Source: Arthrobacter sp. Y-9
GTDB taxonomy: Bacteria; Actinomycetota; Actinomycetes; Actinomycetales; Micrococcaceae
NCBI RefSeq assembly: GCF_029690065.1
Contig: NZ_CP121463.1
Coordinates: 2,356,001-2,420,000 of the forward strand
Direction of reading: 5' to 3'
DNA length: 64,000 nucleotides
The translations under genes and the position numbers were made by a program. Under the pieces are notes generated by a model. That model saw only the letters and a list, made by a program, of their open reading frames with translations. It had not been told where the DNA came from and searched no databases. Shown here piece by piece: positions 32,902-41,438 of the stretch (within the stretch, counting starts at the first letter, position 1; each line of letters starts with the position of its first letter).

Positions 32902-34269
32902 ATGGTCCTGAAGCACGCCGTCGACCTCACCGGAACCCGCACCGGGAGCACCACGGAACCCCCAGCCCCCACCGTCACCACCACCGCCGCAGCAGGCAAG
33001 AGCACCGTCATGCAGCGACGGGTCCTCCTCGGAGGAAGCGTCGGCCAGTTCATCGAGTTCTACGATTTCACCCTCTACGGCCTCACGGCCGTCATCTTCT
33101 CCCAGTTGTTCTTCCCCAGCGGAAACCCGGTCGTGGGCCTGCTCGCCACCTTCGCGACCTTCGGCGTCGCCTTCGTGGTGCGTCCACTGGGCGGCCTGTT
33201 CTTCGGCGCGCTCGGCGACCGCATCGGACGACGCCGGGTCCTCACCATCACGCTCATGGCGATCGGCGGGGCCACGGCCCTGATGGGCGTGCTGCCGGGC
33301 TATGCGCAGATCGGCCCGTGGGCGCCCGCGCTGCTCGTGCTGTGCCGGCTCATCCAGGGGTTCTCCGCCGGCGGCGAATCCGTGGGGGCGCCGTCCTTCG
33401 TGTTCGAACACGCCCCCGTGCACAAGCGGGCCTTCTGGCTCAACATCACCATCGCCGCGACGGCCCTGCCCTCCGTGGTGGCGGGAGGCATGATCCTGCT
33501 CCTCAGCCGCTCCCTGCCGGACGAGGCATTCACCTCCTGGGGCTGGCGCCTGCCGTTCCTGCTGGCGCTGCCGCTGGCCCTGGTCGGGGTGTGGATCCGC
33601 AGCCGGACCGAGGAGAGTGAAGCGTTCCACCAGGCACGCGCCGATCGGGACCCCGAATTCAGCCCAGTCCGCGCCGCATTCCGCGAGAACGGCCTCCGCA
33701 TGGTCCAGGTCATCGTCGTGATGGGCCTGACCGCCATGGGGTTCTACTTCCTCTCCGCCTACTTCGTCTCCTACGTGCAGACCGCGGGGCACCTCACCCG
33801 CGAGCAGTCGCTTCTGGTGAACGCCTCGGCCCTGGCCCTGTACGCGATCCTGCTCCCGTTCGGCGGACGGCTCAGCGACAGATTCGGCCGGAAACCCCTG
33901 CTCATCGCGGGGGCCGCCGCGCTCGCCGTCCTGTCGGTGCCCAGCTTCGCGCTGGTCACGAGCGGGAACACGATGCTCGCACTCCTGGGCCAGGCCCTCT
34001 TCGTGGTGGCTCTCTGCGTCTACGGCGGCGGCTGTTACACCTTCTTCGTCGAGATCTTCACGACCAGGACACGCTTCACCTCGGCCGCCGTCAGCTACAA
34101 CGTCGCCTATGCCCTCTTCGGCGGCACGGCGCCGTTCATCGGCACGGCCCTGGTCGGAGCGAGCGGAGTGCCCTTCATGCCGGGCGTGTACATGGCGGCG
34201 GCCGCCGCCGTCGTCCTCCTGCTGCTCCTGTTCACCAAGGTTCCCGAAACCCGCGGCCGCCTCGGCTGA
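32902..34269 (+). CDS. MFS transporter, metabolite:H+ symporter (MHS) type
   Basis: A 455-residue, twelve-helix permease with an unusual 35-residue Thr/Pro/Ala-rich cytoplasmic N terminus. The MHS signatures are strong: GQFIEFYDFTLYGLTA in helix 1, GALGDRIGRRRVL in the 2-3 loop, GFSAGGESVGAPSFVFEHAP in helix 4 and FGGRLSDRFGRKP in the 8-9 loop. MHS members import organic acids, betaines or dipeptides. The ATG follows AAAGGAGAT. It heads an operon with an M20 amidohydrolase and an amidase, so it probably imports their substrate. Confidence 0.9.
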   Translation: MVLKHAVDLTGTRTGSTTEPPAPTVTTTAAAGKSTVMQRRVLLGGSVGQFIEFYDFTLYGLTAVIFSQLFFPSGNPVVGLLATFATFGVAFVVRPLGGLFFGALGDRIGRRRVLTITLMAIGGATALMGVLPGYAQIGPWAPALLVLCRLIQGFSAGGESVGAPSFVFEHAPVHKRAFWLNITIAATALPSVVAGGMILLLSRSLPDEAFTSWGWRLPFLLALPLALVGVWIRSRTEESEAFHQARADRDPEFSPVRAAFRENGLRMVQVIVVMGLTAMGFYFLSAYFVSYVQTAGHLTREQSLLVNASALALYAILLPFGGRLSDRFGRKPLLIAGAAALAVLSVPSFALVTSGNTMLALLGQALFVVALCVYGGGCYTFFVEIFTTRTRFTSAAVSYNVAYALFGGTAPFIGTALVGASGVPFMPGVYMAAAAAVVLLLLLFTKVPETRGRLG

Positions 34270-34308
34270 CCCACCTTCCTTCACGCCTTCACGACAAAGG
34301 AGAAGCTC

Positions 34309-35541
34309 ATGAGCGCTTCCGAATTCCTCAGCGACTTCCACCACGTGGCGACCATCGGCGCGACGCCGCGCCACGGCGTCGAACGCCAGGCCGCGACCGA
34401 CACCGACCGCCAGACCCGTGACTGGTTCGCCGGCAAGATCCGCGACGCCGGATGGCAGCTCCGCGTGGACGGCATCGGGAACATGTTCGGCCTGCTCGAA
34501 TGGACTCCCGGCGCCCCGTACATCCTGCTCGGCTCGCATCTGGACAGCCAGCCGCTCGCAGGCCGCTTCGACGGCGCGTACGGCGTCCTCGCGGCCCTGC
34601 ACACCGCCAAGGCACTCGACGCCGAGGTGGTCGCCTCCGGCGAGCGCCCGAAGTTCAACCTCGCGGTGGTCAACTGGTTCAACGAGGAGGGCAGCCGCTT
34701 CGCCCCGAGCATCATGGGCAGCTCCGTGTTCGCGGGCCTCTTCGACCGCGATGAGATGCTCCGGGTCCGCGATCTGGAGGGGACGGCGGTCCGCCAGGCG
34801 CTGGACATGATCGGATACCTCGGCACGGACGAGGGTCCGGACGTGGTCGGGTACGCCGAGATCCACATCGAACAGGGACGCATCCTGGAGCGCGAGGGGC
34901 ACACGATCGGTCTGGTCGACTCCAGCTGGTACACCCAGAAGCTGGACATCGAGGTGCTGGGCGAACAGTCCCACACCGGGGCCACCGCCATGGCCGACCG
35001 GCACGACGCCCTGGTGGCGGCGTCCAAGATCATCCTCCAGGTGCACGATGTGACGGGCGACTTCCCGGATGAGGCGCTGGTCTCCTCCGTGGGTCAGATG
35101 ACCCTGGAGCCCAACTCCCCCATCGTCGTGGCGCGGCGTGTCCATCTGGTCGCCGATCTGCGCTCCGGCGACCCCGCGATCGTGGCTGCGGCGCGGGAGA
35201 GTCTCCTGCGGGACATCGACCGGCTGGCCCGGGAGCACGACCTCACCATCACCGTGAAGGACTTCGACGTCCGCCCGATCCGCCGCTTCCCGGAGAACGG
35301 CCTGGAGCTCTCCGAGAAGGTCGCGGCGAACCTCGGCCTGTCCGCCCGCCGCATCCAGACGATGGCCGGCCATGATTCGGTCGCGCTCAACACCGTGGCC
35401 CCCACGGTGATGCTGTTCATCCCGAGCGTGGACGGCGTCTCCCATTGCGAGCGCGAGTTCTCCACGGACGCCGACATGACCGCGGGCCTCGCCATGCTCA
35501 CCGGGGTGGCCCGTGAACTCGTCACGGGGGCACTCTCGTGA
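34309..35541 (+). CDS. M20-family amidohydrolase (N-carbamoyl-amino-acid hydrolase/allantoate type)
   Basis: A 410-residue dinuclear zinc hydrolase of the hydantoinase/carbamoylase branch. Metal-binding segments: LLGSHLDSQPLAGRFDGAYG, WFNEEGSRFAPSIMGSS, and HIEQGRILE; the dimerisation-domain histidine is in GEQSHTGATAM, and MAGHDSVALNT completes the site. These enzymes remove N-carbamoyl groups from amino acids or cut ureido compounds such as allantoate. No hydantoinase or urease gene is nearby, so the true substrate is open. It starts after AAAGGAGAAG and overlaps the amidase start by four bases (GTGA). Confidence 0.88.
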   Translation: MSASEFLSDFHHVATIGATPRHGVERQAATDTDRQTRDWFAGKIRDAGWQLRVDGIGNMFGLLEWTPGAPYILLGSHLDSQPLAGRFDGAYGVLAALHTAKALDAEVVASGERPKFNLAVVNWFNEEGSRFAPSIMGSSVFAGLFDRDEMLRVRDLEGTAVRQALDMIGYLGTDEGPDVVGYAEIHIEQGRILEREGHTIGLVDSSWYTQKLDIEVLGEQSHTGATAMADRHDALVAASKIILQVHDVTGDFPDEALVSSVGQMTLEPNSPIVVARRVHLVADLRSGDPAIVAAARESLLRDIDRLAREHDLTITVKDFDVRPIRRFPENGLELSEKVAANLGLSARRIQTMAGHDSVALNTVAPTVMLFIPSVDGVSHCEREFSTDADMTAGLAMLTGVARELVTGALS

Positions 35542-36989
35542 CGGGCGGCTCCACCGAACTGCACCGGCTGGACGCCACCACGGCCCTCCGCCTCTTCCGC
35601 AGCAGGGAGCTCTCCCCGGTCGAGCTGATGGAAGCGCTGATCGCGCGGATCGAAGACGTCGACGACGCCGTCAACGCACTCAGCGAAACGCTCTTCGACA
35701 CGGCGCTCGTCTCCGCCCAGGAGGCCGCCGACCGCTATGCCCGCGGGCACGGCATCACCCCCTTGCTCGGCCTGCCGGTCGCGGCGAAGGAGAAGCACGG
35801 ATTGGCCGGCCACACCCTGTCCCAGGGGCTGGTGGCTCACCGAGACGTGATCGCCGAGCAGGACCACCCCGTCATCGAACGGATCCGTGCGGCCGGCGGG
35901 ATCATCCACGCCCGGACGACCACCCCTGAATACAGCTGCGCCACCGTCACGCACAGCCCGCTCTGGGGAGTCACCCGGAATCCGTGGAACCCGCGGTACT
36001 CACCCGGAGGGTCGTCCGGCGGGGCCGGGGCCGCGCTGGCCGCCGGGATGTCGCCCCTCGCCACGGCGTCGGACATCGCGGGCTCCACCCGCCTCCCGGC
36101 CTCCTTCACGGGCACGGTCGGATTCAAGGCGCCCTACGGGAGGATCCCGGGGCTGGCGCCCCTGGCCGCGGACCACTACCGCGGTGACGGACCCATGGCG
36201 CGGACGGTGGCCGACACGGCACTGCTCGCCTCCGTCCTGGCGGGCCGGCACCCCGGCGATCACGCCACGCTCACGGACCCTCCGCCCGTGCTGGCACTCC
36301 CGGACACAGCCGTGGACGCGGTCCGGGGCCGCCGCATCGCCCTGTGCGTGCGGCTCGGCGACTACCCCGTGGAACCCGACGTCGAGGCCAACACCCGCGA
36401 GGTCGCCGCGGCGCTGCGGGCCGCCGGCGCCGTGGTGGAGGAGATCTCCCTGCCGTGGACCACGGAAGAGATCAGCCGGACCATGTTCACGCACTTCGGC
36501 CATCTCCTGGGACCGGCCATGGAGGACGACACGGCCGGCTCGGAGCACCTCCTGGCGCCGTACACCCGGCGGTTCATGGCGGACGCTCGTGCCGCCACGG
36601 CCCAGGACCGTCTGCTTGACGGCATCCGGGCCGAGGCGCGGATCCAGGCTCAGCTCGCCGAGGCCATGACCGGCTTCGACGCGCTGCTCTGCCCCGCGTC
36701 CGCCGTCGCCGCGCTGGAAGCCGACGGCCTGTATCTCGACGGCATCGACGTGAACGGGGTCCACCTGGAGCACTACTGGCAGGCGCACATGACCGGGCCG
36801 TTCAACATCGCCAACCGCTGTCCTGTGCTCGCGGTGCCGAGCGGCATGGCCGCGTGCGGCATCCCCACGGGGGTGCAGATCGTGGGTCACCCCTTCGACG
36901 ACGCGACCGTGTTCTCCCTGGGCGCCGCGGTCGAAGAACTGCGCCCCTGGAATCACCGGATGCCGTCGCTCGGGCTCAGCCGGGTCTGA
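35538..36989 (+). CDS. amidase-signature family amidase
   Basis: A 483-residue serine amidase. The AS signature runs SPGGSSGGAGAALAAGM then SDIAGSTRLPASFTG; the catalytic triad lysine is in AAKEKHGLAGH, the cis-serine in GGSSGG, and the nucleophile in DIAGST. It hydrolyses an amide to acid plus ammonia. It is the last gene of the transporter-amidohydrolase-amidase operon, coupled to the M20 gene by GTGA overlap, suggesting stepwise breakdown of one nitrogenous compound. Confidence 0.9.
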   Translation: MTGGSTELHRLDATTALRLFRSRELSPVELMEALIARIEDVDDAVNALSETLFDTALVSAQEAADRYARGHGITPLLGLPVAAKEKHGLAGHTLSQGLVAHRDVIAEQDHPVIERIRAAGGIIHARTTTPEYSCATVTHSPLWGVTRNPWNPRYSPGGSSGGAGAALAAGMSPLATASDIAGSTRLPASFTGTVGFKAPYGRIPGLAPLAADHYRGDGPMARTVADTALLASVLAGRHPGDHATLTDPPPVLALPDTAVDAVRGRRIALCVRLGDYPVEPDVEANTREVAAALRAAGAVVEEISLPWTTEEISRTMFTHFGHLLGPAMEDDTAGSEHLLAPYTRRFMADARAATAQDRLLDGIRAEARIQAQLAEAMTGFDALLCPASAVAALEADGLYLDGIDVNGVHLEHYWQAHMTGPFNIANRCPVLAVPSGMAACGIPTGVQIVGHPFDDATVFSLGAAVEELRPWNHRMPSLGLSRV

Positions 36990-37008
36990 CGGCGTTGCCC
37001 TGCCCTTT

Positions 37009-37848
37009 TCACTCCCCCGTGGCGACCTCGCGGGAGGCGTCGTGGGACCACTGGGAGAACGAACCGGGGTACAGGGTGGCGTCGATGCCCGCGAGCGCCA
37101 GGGCCGCCACTTCGTGCGCCGCCGTCACGCCGGAACCGCAGTAGACGGCCACGCGGCCGCCGGGCTCGACGCCGAGTCCGGCGAACCGCGCCCGGAGCGC
37201 CTCCGGCTCGAGGAACAGCCCGTCCTCGTCGACGTTCTCGGTGGTGGGCGCGCTGACCGCGCCCGGGATGTGGCCCGCGCGGGGGTCGATCGGTTCGGTC
37301 TCGCCGCGGAACCGCTCCCCGGCGCGCGCGTCGAGCAGGATGCCGTCGGCCGGCCACTCGGCGGCCTGGTCGATGGAGATCGCGGTGCCCTGGGCCATCG
37401 GCCGGAGCGTCACGTTCCCCGCGGGGAGGACCACCTCGTCCTTCTCGATCGGGAAGTCCTCCTGGACCCAGGCCATGAGCCCGCCGTCGAGGATCCGCGT
37501 GTCCGCGTGGCCGTACGCGCGCAGCAGCCACCAGGCGCGGGCGGCCGCCATGGATCCGGAGTTGTCGTAGACCACGACCGTGTCGCCGTCGTTGATGCCC
37601 CAGCGCCGCGCCGCGGCCTGGAAGCTCTCCAGGTCGGGCAGCGGATGACGGCCGTCCTCCGGACTGGCGGGGCCCGCCAGGTCGGTCTCCATGTCCACGT
37701 ACACGGCGGCCGGCAGGTGTCCCATGAGGTACTTGTCCCGGCCCAGCGGATCGCCCAGCTTCCATCGGACATCCAAGAGGACGAGCTTGTCCGGGTCCAG
37801 ATCGTGGACTTCGGCAGGGGCGATGGTCACGGGGAATTCTTGGTCCAT
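37009..37848 (-). CDS. tandem-rhodanese sulfurtransferase (3-mercaptopyruvate type)
   Basis: A 279-residue protein with two rhodanese domains (about 1-135 and 150-279). The active cysteine sits in CGSGVTA, the loop characteristic of 3-mercaptopyruvate sulfurtransferases rather than thiosulfate rhodaneses. It moves sulfane sulfur from mercaptopyruvate to thiols or cyanide. It is divergent from a Cds1-like cysteine desulfhydrase 130 bases away, a coherent cysteine-sulfur setting. ATG at 37848; the frame continues upstream but without conserved sequence. Confidence 0.88.
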   Translation of the reverse strand: MDQEFPVTIAPAEVHDLDPDKLVLLDVRWKLGDPLGRDKYLMGHLPAAVYVDMETDLAGPASPEDGRHPLPDLESFQAAARRWGINDGDTVVVYDNSGSMAAARAWWLLRAYGHADTRILDGGLMAWVQEDFPIEKDEVVLPAGNVTLRPMAQGTAISIDQAAEWPADGILLDARAGERFRGETEPIDPRAGHIPGAVSAPTTENVDEDGLFLEPEALRARFAGLGVEPGGRVAVYCGSGVTAAHEVAALALAGIDATLYPGSFSQWSHDASREVATGE

Positions 37849-37978
37849 GAGGCACACTCTATGCCCGTCGACGCGCTCCCGGGCAACACCCCACCACAGG
37901 CTGAACAGGGCTGGGACCGGTTCCGGGGGCACGTCCGCCACGCCGATGAGGAGGCGCCCGCCCAGTAGGCTAGTGCCC

Positions 37979-39088
37979 GTGAGCGCAGCAGATTTCCCCC
38001 AGGTGGTCCGTTCCGAGGAGCGGGCCTGGGCCGACGAAGCCATCAGGATCATCACGGCGGAGGCCAACCGCTCCGCCGACACCCACCTGTACAGCGTGCC
38101 GCTGCCGGAGCAGTGGGGCATCGAGTTGTTCATCAAGGACGAATCGACCCACCGTTCCGGCAGCCTGAAGCACCGGCTGGCGCGCTCGCTCTTCCTCTTC
38201 GGCCTGGTGAACGGCTGGATCGGGCCGGGGACCACCATCGTGGAGGCCAGCAGCGGCAGCACAGCCGTCTCAGAGGCCTATTTCGCGCGGCTGCTCGGCC
38301 TGCCCTTCATCGCGGTCATGGCCCGCAGCACGAGCGAGGAGAAGATCCGCCTCATCGAGGACTTCGGCGGCTCCTGCCTGCTCGTGGACCACCCCGGCGA
38401 GGTCTACTCGACCGCGGAAGAGGTCGCCCGGACCACCGGCGGCCACTACATGGATCAGTTCACCTATGCCGAACGGGCCACGGACTGGCGGGGCAACAAC
38501 AACATCGCCGAATCGATCTTCCAGCAGATGTCGCGGGAGAAGCATCCGGTCCCGGAGTGGATCGTCGTGGGCGCCGGGACCGGCGGCACGAGCGCCACGA
38601 TCGGCCGCTACCTGCGGTACCACCGGCACCCGTCGAAGCTCGCCGTGGTGGACCCTGAGAACTCCGCCTTCTACCCTTCCTGGCGGGACGGGGACCCGGA
38701 GCTCACCACCGGGATGCCGTCGAGGATCGAAGGGATCGGCCGTCCGCGCGTGGAACCGAGCTTCGTCCCCGCCGTCATCGACGCCATGATCCCCATCCCG
38801 GACGCGGCGTCCATCGCGGCGATGCGTCACCTCAAGCGCTACGCGAACCTCGACGCCGGCCCCTCCACCGGCACGAACCTCTGGGGCGTGTGGCAGATCA
38901 TCGCCGGCATGGTCGCGCGCGGCGAACAGGGCAGCGTGGTGACGCTCATGTGCGATCCGGGCAACCGCTACGCCTGCAGCCACCAGAACGACGCGTGGCT
39001 CGCCGACAAGGGACTGGATCCCTCCTCGCATGAGCGCACGATCGAACGCTTCCTCGACACCGGCGTGTGGGAGCAGTTCGCGGAGTGA
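37979..39088 (+). CDS. cds1: PLP-dependent cysteine synthase-family protein, Cds1-like cysteine desulfhydrase
   Basis: A 369-residue fold-type II PLP enzyme. The PLP lysine is in [11 protein letters not shown], the substrate loop is [19 protein letters not shown], and the phosphate-binding glycine loop is [15 protein letters not shown]. The length and the extended C terminus ([17 protein letters not shown]) match mycobacterial Rv3684/Cds1, which releases H2S, pyruvate and ammonia from cysteine. GTG start (MSAADFPQ). The divergent mercaptopyruvate sulfurtransferase supports a role in cysteine catabolism or H2S production; O-acetylserine sulfhydrylase activity cannot be excluded. Confidence 0.8.
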   Translation: MSAADFPQVVRSEERAWADEAIRIITAEANRSADTHLYSVPLPEQWGIELFIKDESTHRSGSLKHRLARSLFLFGLVNGWIGPGTTIVEASSGSTAVSEAYFARLLGLPFIAVMARSTSEEKIRLIEDFGGSCLLVDHPGEVYSTAEEVARTTGGHYMDQFTYAERATDWRGNNNIAESIFQQMSREKHPVPEWIVVGAGTGGTSATIGRYLRYHRHPSKLAVVDPENSAFYPSWRDGDPELTTGMPSRIEGIGRPRVEPSFVPAVIDAMIPIPDAASIAAMRHLKRYANLDAGPSTGTNLWGVWQIIAGMVARGEQGSVVTLMCDPGNRYACSHQNDAWLADKGLDPSSHERTIERFLDTGVWEQFAE

Positions 39089-39114
39089 TCCGCCGGGGGC
39101 GCCCCTTCCCTCCC

Positions 39115-39165
39115 GTTGTGTGCTCAGTGGTTGTTGCGTGCTCAGTGGTTGTTGCGTGCTCAGTA
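39115..39165 (+). repeat. tandem 18-base repeats next to a palindrome
   Basis: Units GTTGTTGCGTGCTCAGTG at 39130-39147 and 39148-39165 (last base A), preceded by a 15-base version at 39115-39129. The last unit is also the left arm of the long palindrome that follows. Confidence 0.85.
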
Positions 39166-39211
39166 GTTGCGGGTTCCACGCCGGATCACCCGCAACTACT
39201 GAGCACGCAAC
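39151..39211. repeat. 24-bp palindrome, GTGCTCAGTWGTTGCGGGT family, copy 1
   Basis: Perfect 24-base arms (39151-39174 and 39188-39211) with a 13-base loop lie between convergent genes. The core GTGCTCAGTAGTTGCGGGT recurs, with one change, in the palindrome at 52879-52935. It may serve as a bidirectional terminator or be a mobile palindromic repeat. Confidence 0.85.
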
Positions 39212-39223
39212 GACGACATGCGC

Positions 39224-39910
39224 TCACCCGAGGTCGCGGGTCTCCCCTGAGTCGAGGTGCTCGTAGCTCGTGCCGTACAGGCCGCCCAGCCGGGTGACGT
39301 GTCCTTCCAGCATCGACAGCCCGGCGGGGTTGAGCAGCGCCTCGTGGATGTTGAACGCGCGGCGTGCGCGGACGCTGATGACGAAGTCGATCACTTCCTG
39401 GATCTTGGACCACGGCGCGTGCACCGGCACGAGCAGCGTGTCCACCTCCACCCCGGACGGCACCGTGAAGCTGTCACCCGGGTGGAACAGCGTCCCGTCC
39501 ACGAGGTACCCGGTGTTGGCCACGAGCGGCACGAGCGGGTGGATGATCGCGTGCTGGCTGCCGAAGCCGCGCACCGAGTACCCGGCGACGACGACGTCGA
39601 GCCCGCTCCCGGCGTCGTGCACCCGGCCGTCCGGGGCGGCGGCGCCCGCTGCCGCGGCCTCCTGCCGCAAAGTGCCCGCGATGCCGGCGGGGGCATAGAC
39701 GACCAGGTCCGGCGAGCTCACGAGCGCCGCCACGACCGCCGGCACGTCCACGTGGTCCGCGTGCTCGTGGGTGATGAGGATGGCGTGGGCACCGTCCAGA
39801 GCGGGCCCGGTCTCCGAGAACGATCCCGGGTCGATGACCAGGGTACGGTGCCCCTCAGGGGTCTCCTTGTCGAGGCGGACACAGGAATGGGTGTACTTGG
39901 TCAGCTGCAT
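39224..39910 (-). CDS. MBL-fold metallo-hydrolase (UlaG-like)
   Basis: A 228-residue metallo-beta-lactamase-fold protein. The metal motif THEHADHVD is at about 47-55, with further ligands in FGSQHAIIH, FHPGDSF and the C-terminal FNIHEALL. This short UlaG/YtnP-like group is broad (lactonases, phosphodiesterases), so the substrate is unknown. The start MQLTKYTHSCVRL is typical. It may be co-transcribed with the aldo-keto reductase gene 51 bases upstream. Confidence 0.85.
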   Translation of the reverse strand: MQLTKYTHSCVRLDKETPEGHRTLVIDPGSFSETGPALDGAHAILITHEHADHVDVPAVVAALVSSPDLVVYAPAGIAGTLRQEAAAAGAAAPDGRVHDAGSGLDVVVAGYSVRGFGSQHAIIHPLVPLVANTGYLVDGTLFHPGDSFTVPSGVEVDTLLVPVHAPWSKIQEVIDFVISVRARRAFNIHEALLNPAGLSMLEGHVTRLGGLYGTSYEHLDSGETRDLG

Positions 39911-39961
39911 GACCTCAGGGTACGCCTGCGGACTGTCATGACATCAGCTGATCCAGCACCC

Positions 39962-40795
39962 TCACAGCATCTCCAGCGGAACCTTCCGGGTGGGCGCCGG
40001 GAATGCGGCGTCGATACGATCCAGGTCCGCAGCGCTGAGTTCCAGTGCGGCGGCGGCAGCGTTGTCGCGGACGTGCTCGACACGTGACGCTTTGGGAATG
40101 GCGATGACGTCCCCGGACCGGATCGCCCAGGCGAGGAGCACCTGAGCCACACTCACGCCGTGTTCCTCCGCGATGTCCCCGAGCGCGGGGTCGTCCAGCA
40201 GACGGCCTTGCTCGATCGGCGAGTACGCCATTGTCCTCACCGGGCTGGAGAGCCGCGCCTGCGCCGGGAACAGGTCGAACTCGGGGCCGCGCCGCGAGGG
40301 GTTGTAGAGCACCTGGTTCACCGCGGGCGCGCTCGGGAAGCGGTCCAGCGCGTCGGCGTCGAAGTTGCTGATCCCCCAGGCCCCGATCAGCCCGCGCCGG
40401 ATGAGTTCGTCGAAGCCTTCGACGGTCTCCTCTACTGGGTGGGGGCCGGGCCAGTGGAGCAGATACAGGTCGATCCAATCGGTTCCCAGCACCTCGAGGG
40501 ACCGCTCGCAGGCCTGCACGGTGCCGCGCCGGGACGCGTTGTACGGCAGGACCTTGTCCACCAGGTACACCCGGTCCCGGACCGGCGCGATGGCCTCCCC
40601 GACCAGGGCCTCCGAGCGCCCGTCGCCATACATCTCCGCGGTGTCCACCAGGGTCAGGCCGAGGTCGATCCCCTCCCGCAGCGTGGCGATCTCGGCATCA
40701 CGGCGCCAGGGGTCGTCCCCCACGAACCAGGTGCCCTGCCCCAGCGCAGGCAGAACGGCGCCATCGGACAGCGTGACGGTTTTCAACGAGGCCAT
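39962..40795 (-). CDS. aldo/keto reductase
   Basis: A 277-residue NADPH-dependent oxidoreductase of the AKR superfamily. The signature Asp and Tyr appear in VDTAEMYGDGRSE, the Lys in VYLVDKVLP and the His in LYLLHWPGP; the cofactor-binding end has AIPKASRVEHVRDN. It reduces carbonyl compounds; the physiological substrate is not evident. ATG at 40795 begins the first beta strand (MASLKTVTLSDG). Confidence 0.9.
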   Translation of the reverse strand: MASLKTVTLSDGAVLPALGQGTWFVGDDPWRRDAEIATLREGIDLGLTLVDTAEMYGDGRSEALVGEAIAPVRDRVYLVDKVLPYNASRRGTVQACERSLEVLGTDWIDLYLLHWPGPHPVEETVEGFDELIRRGLIGAWGISNFDADALDRFPSAPAVNQVLYNPSRRGPEFDLFPAQARLSSPVRTMAYSPIEQGRLLDDPALGDIAEEHGVSVAQVLLAWAIRSGDVIAIPKASRVEHVRDNAAAAALELSAADLDRIDAAFPAPTRKVPLEML

Positions 40796-40859
40796 GGCAG
40801 TGAAGCCTACTGCGTGAACTACCGTGGCGTGCTGGGAACCCGATTGTTGCCATTCCCAC

Positions 40860-40915
40860 GAGCCGATCACACTGAGCCGATCACACTGAGCCGGACACCC
40901 TGAGCCGAACCTCTC
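40860..40915 (+). repeat. four tandem 14-base units
   Basis: GAGCCGATCACACT occurs twice exactly (40860-40873, 40874-40887), then as GAGCCGGACACCCT and GAGCCGAACCTCTC. It lies between the aldo-keto reductase and zur genes; no function is evident. Confidence 0.8.
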
Positions 40916-41000
40916 ACCGCCCCCGGCCCCTGCTGGGACTAATCCCCGTCCGCTCCTTGTTAAACTGGACGTTCAGAACAGGACAACCAGGAGAGTAGTC

Positions 41001-41438
41001 GTGGAGCAGAGCTCAGAGGCCCGGGTGCAGACGAGGGTGACCAAGCAGCGCCTTGCAGTGGACGCCGCCCTGGATCAGCTGGAGGACTTCGTGAGCACGC
41101 AGGAACTGCACCGCTCCCTGCAGGACTCCGGCGTCTCCGTCTCCCTGGCCACCACCTACCGCATCCTGCAGTCCATGGCGGATGAAGGCGTCGTGGACGT
41201 CCTCCGCAGCACCGATGGCGAGGCCGTCTACCGCCGCTGCGAAGCGGACAGCCACCACCATCACCTGCTCTGCCGTCGCTGCGGCAAGGCCGTGGAGATC
41301 GAAGCGCCCGCCGTCGAGGCCTGGGCCGCGAAGATGGCCGCCGAGCACGGCTTCACCGCCGTCACCCACACCGTGGAGATTATGGGGCTGTGCGCCGAAT
41401 GCTCCCAGTCCGCTGGGACCACAGCACCACAGGAATGA
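41001..41438 (+). CDS. zur: Fur-family zinc uptake regulator Zur
   Basis: A 145-residue Fur-type repressor: winged helix (TKQRLAVDAALDQLEDFVSTQELH ... SLATTYRILQSMADEGVVDVL), then the metal-sensing dimer domain with DSHHHHLLCRRCGKAVEIE and a second CAEC pair for structural zinc. The sequence and the adjacent zinc-uptake operon, which carries a Zur-type box at 45497-45511, favour Zur over Fur or PerR. GTG start after AGGAGAG. Its last 59 bases overlap the 3' end of the convergent MFS gene. Confidence 0.9.
   Translation: MEQSSEARVQTRVTKQRLAVDAALDQLEDFVSTQELHRSLQDSGVSVSLATTYRILQSMADEGVVDVLRSTDGEAVYRRCEADSHHHHLLCRRCGKAVEIEAPAVEAWAAKMAAEHGFTAVTHTVEIMGLCAECSQSAGTTAPQE

Noticed and set aside
32839-35445. 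868-codon minus-strand frame
   Set aside because: Antisense to the transporter and M20 genes; Gln/Arg/Gly-rich shadow.
39115-39165. CRISPR-like repeats
   Set aside because: The 18-base units are directly adjacent without spacers and no cas genes are present.
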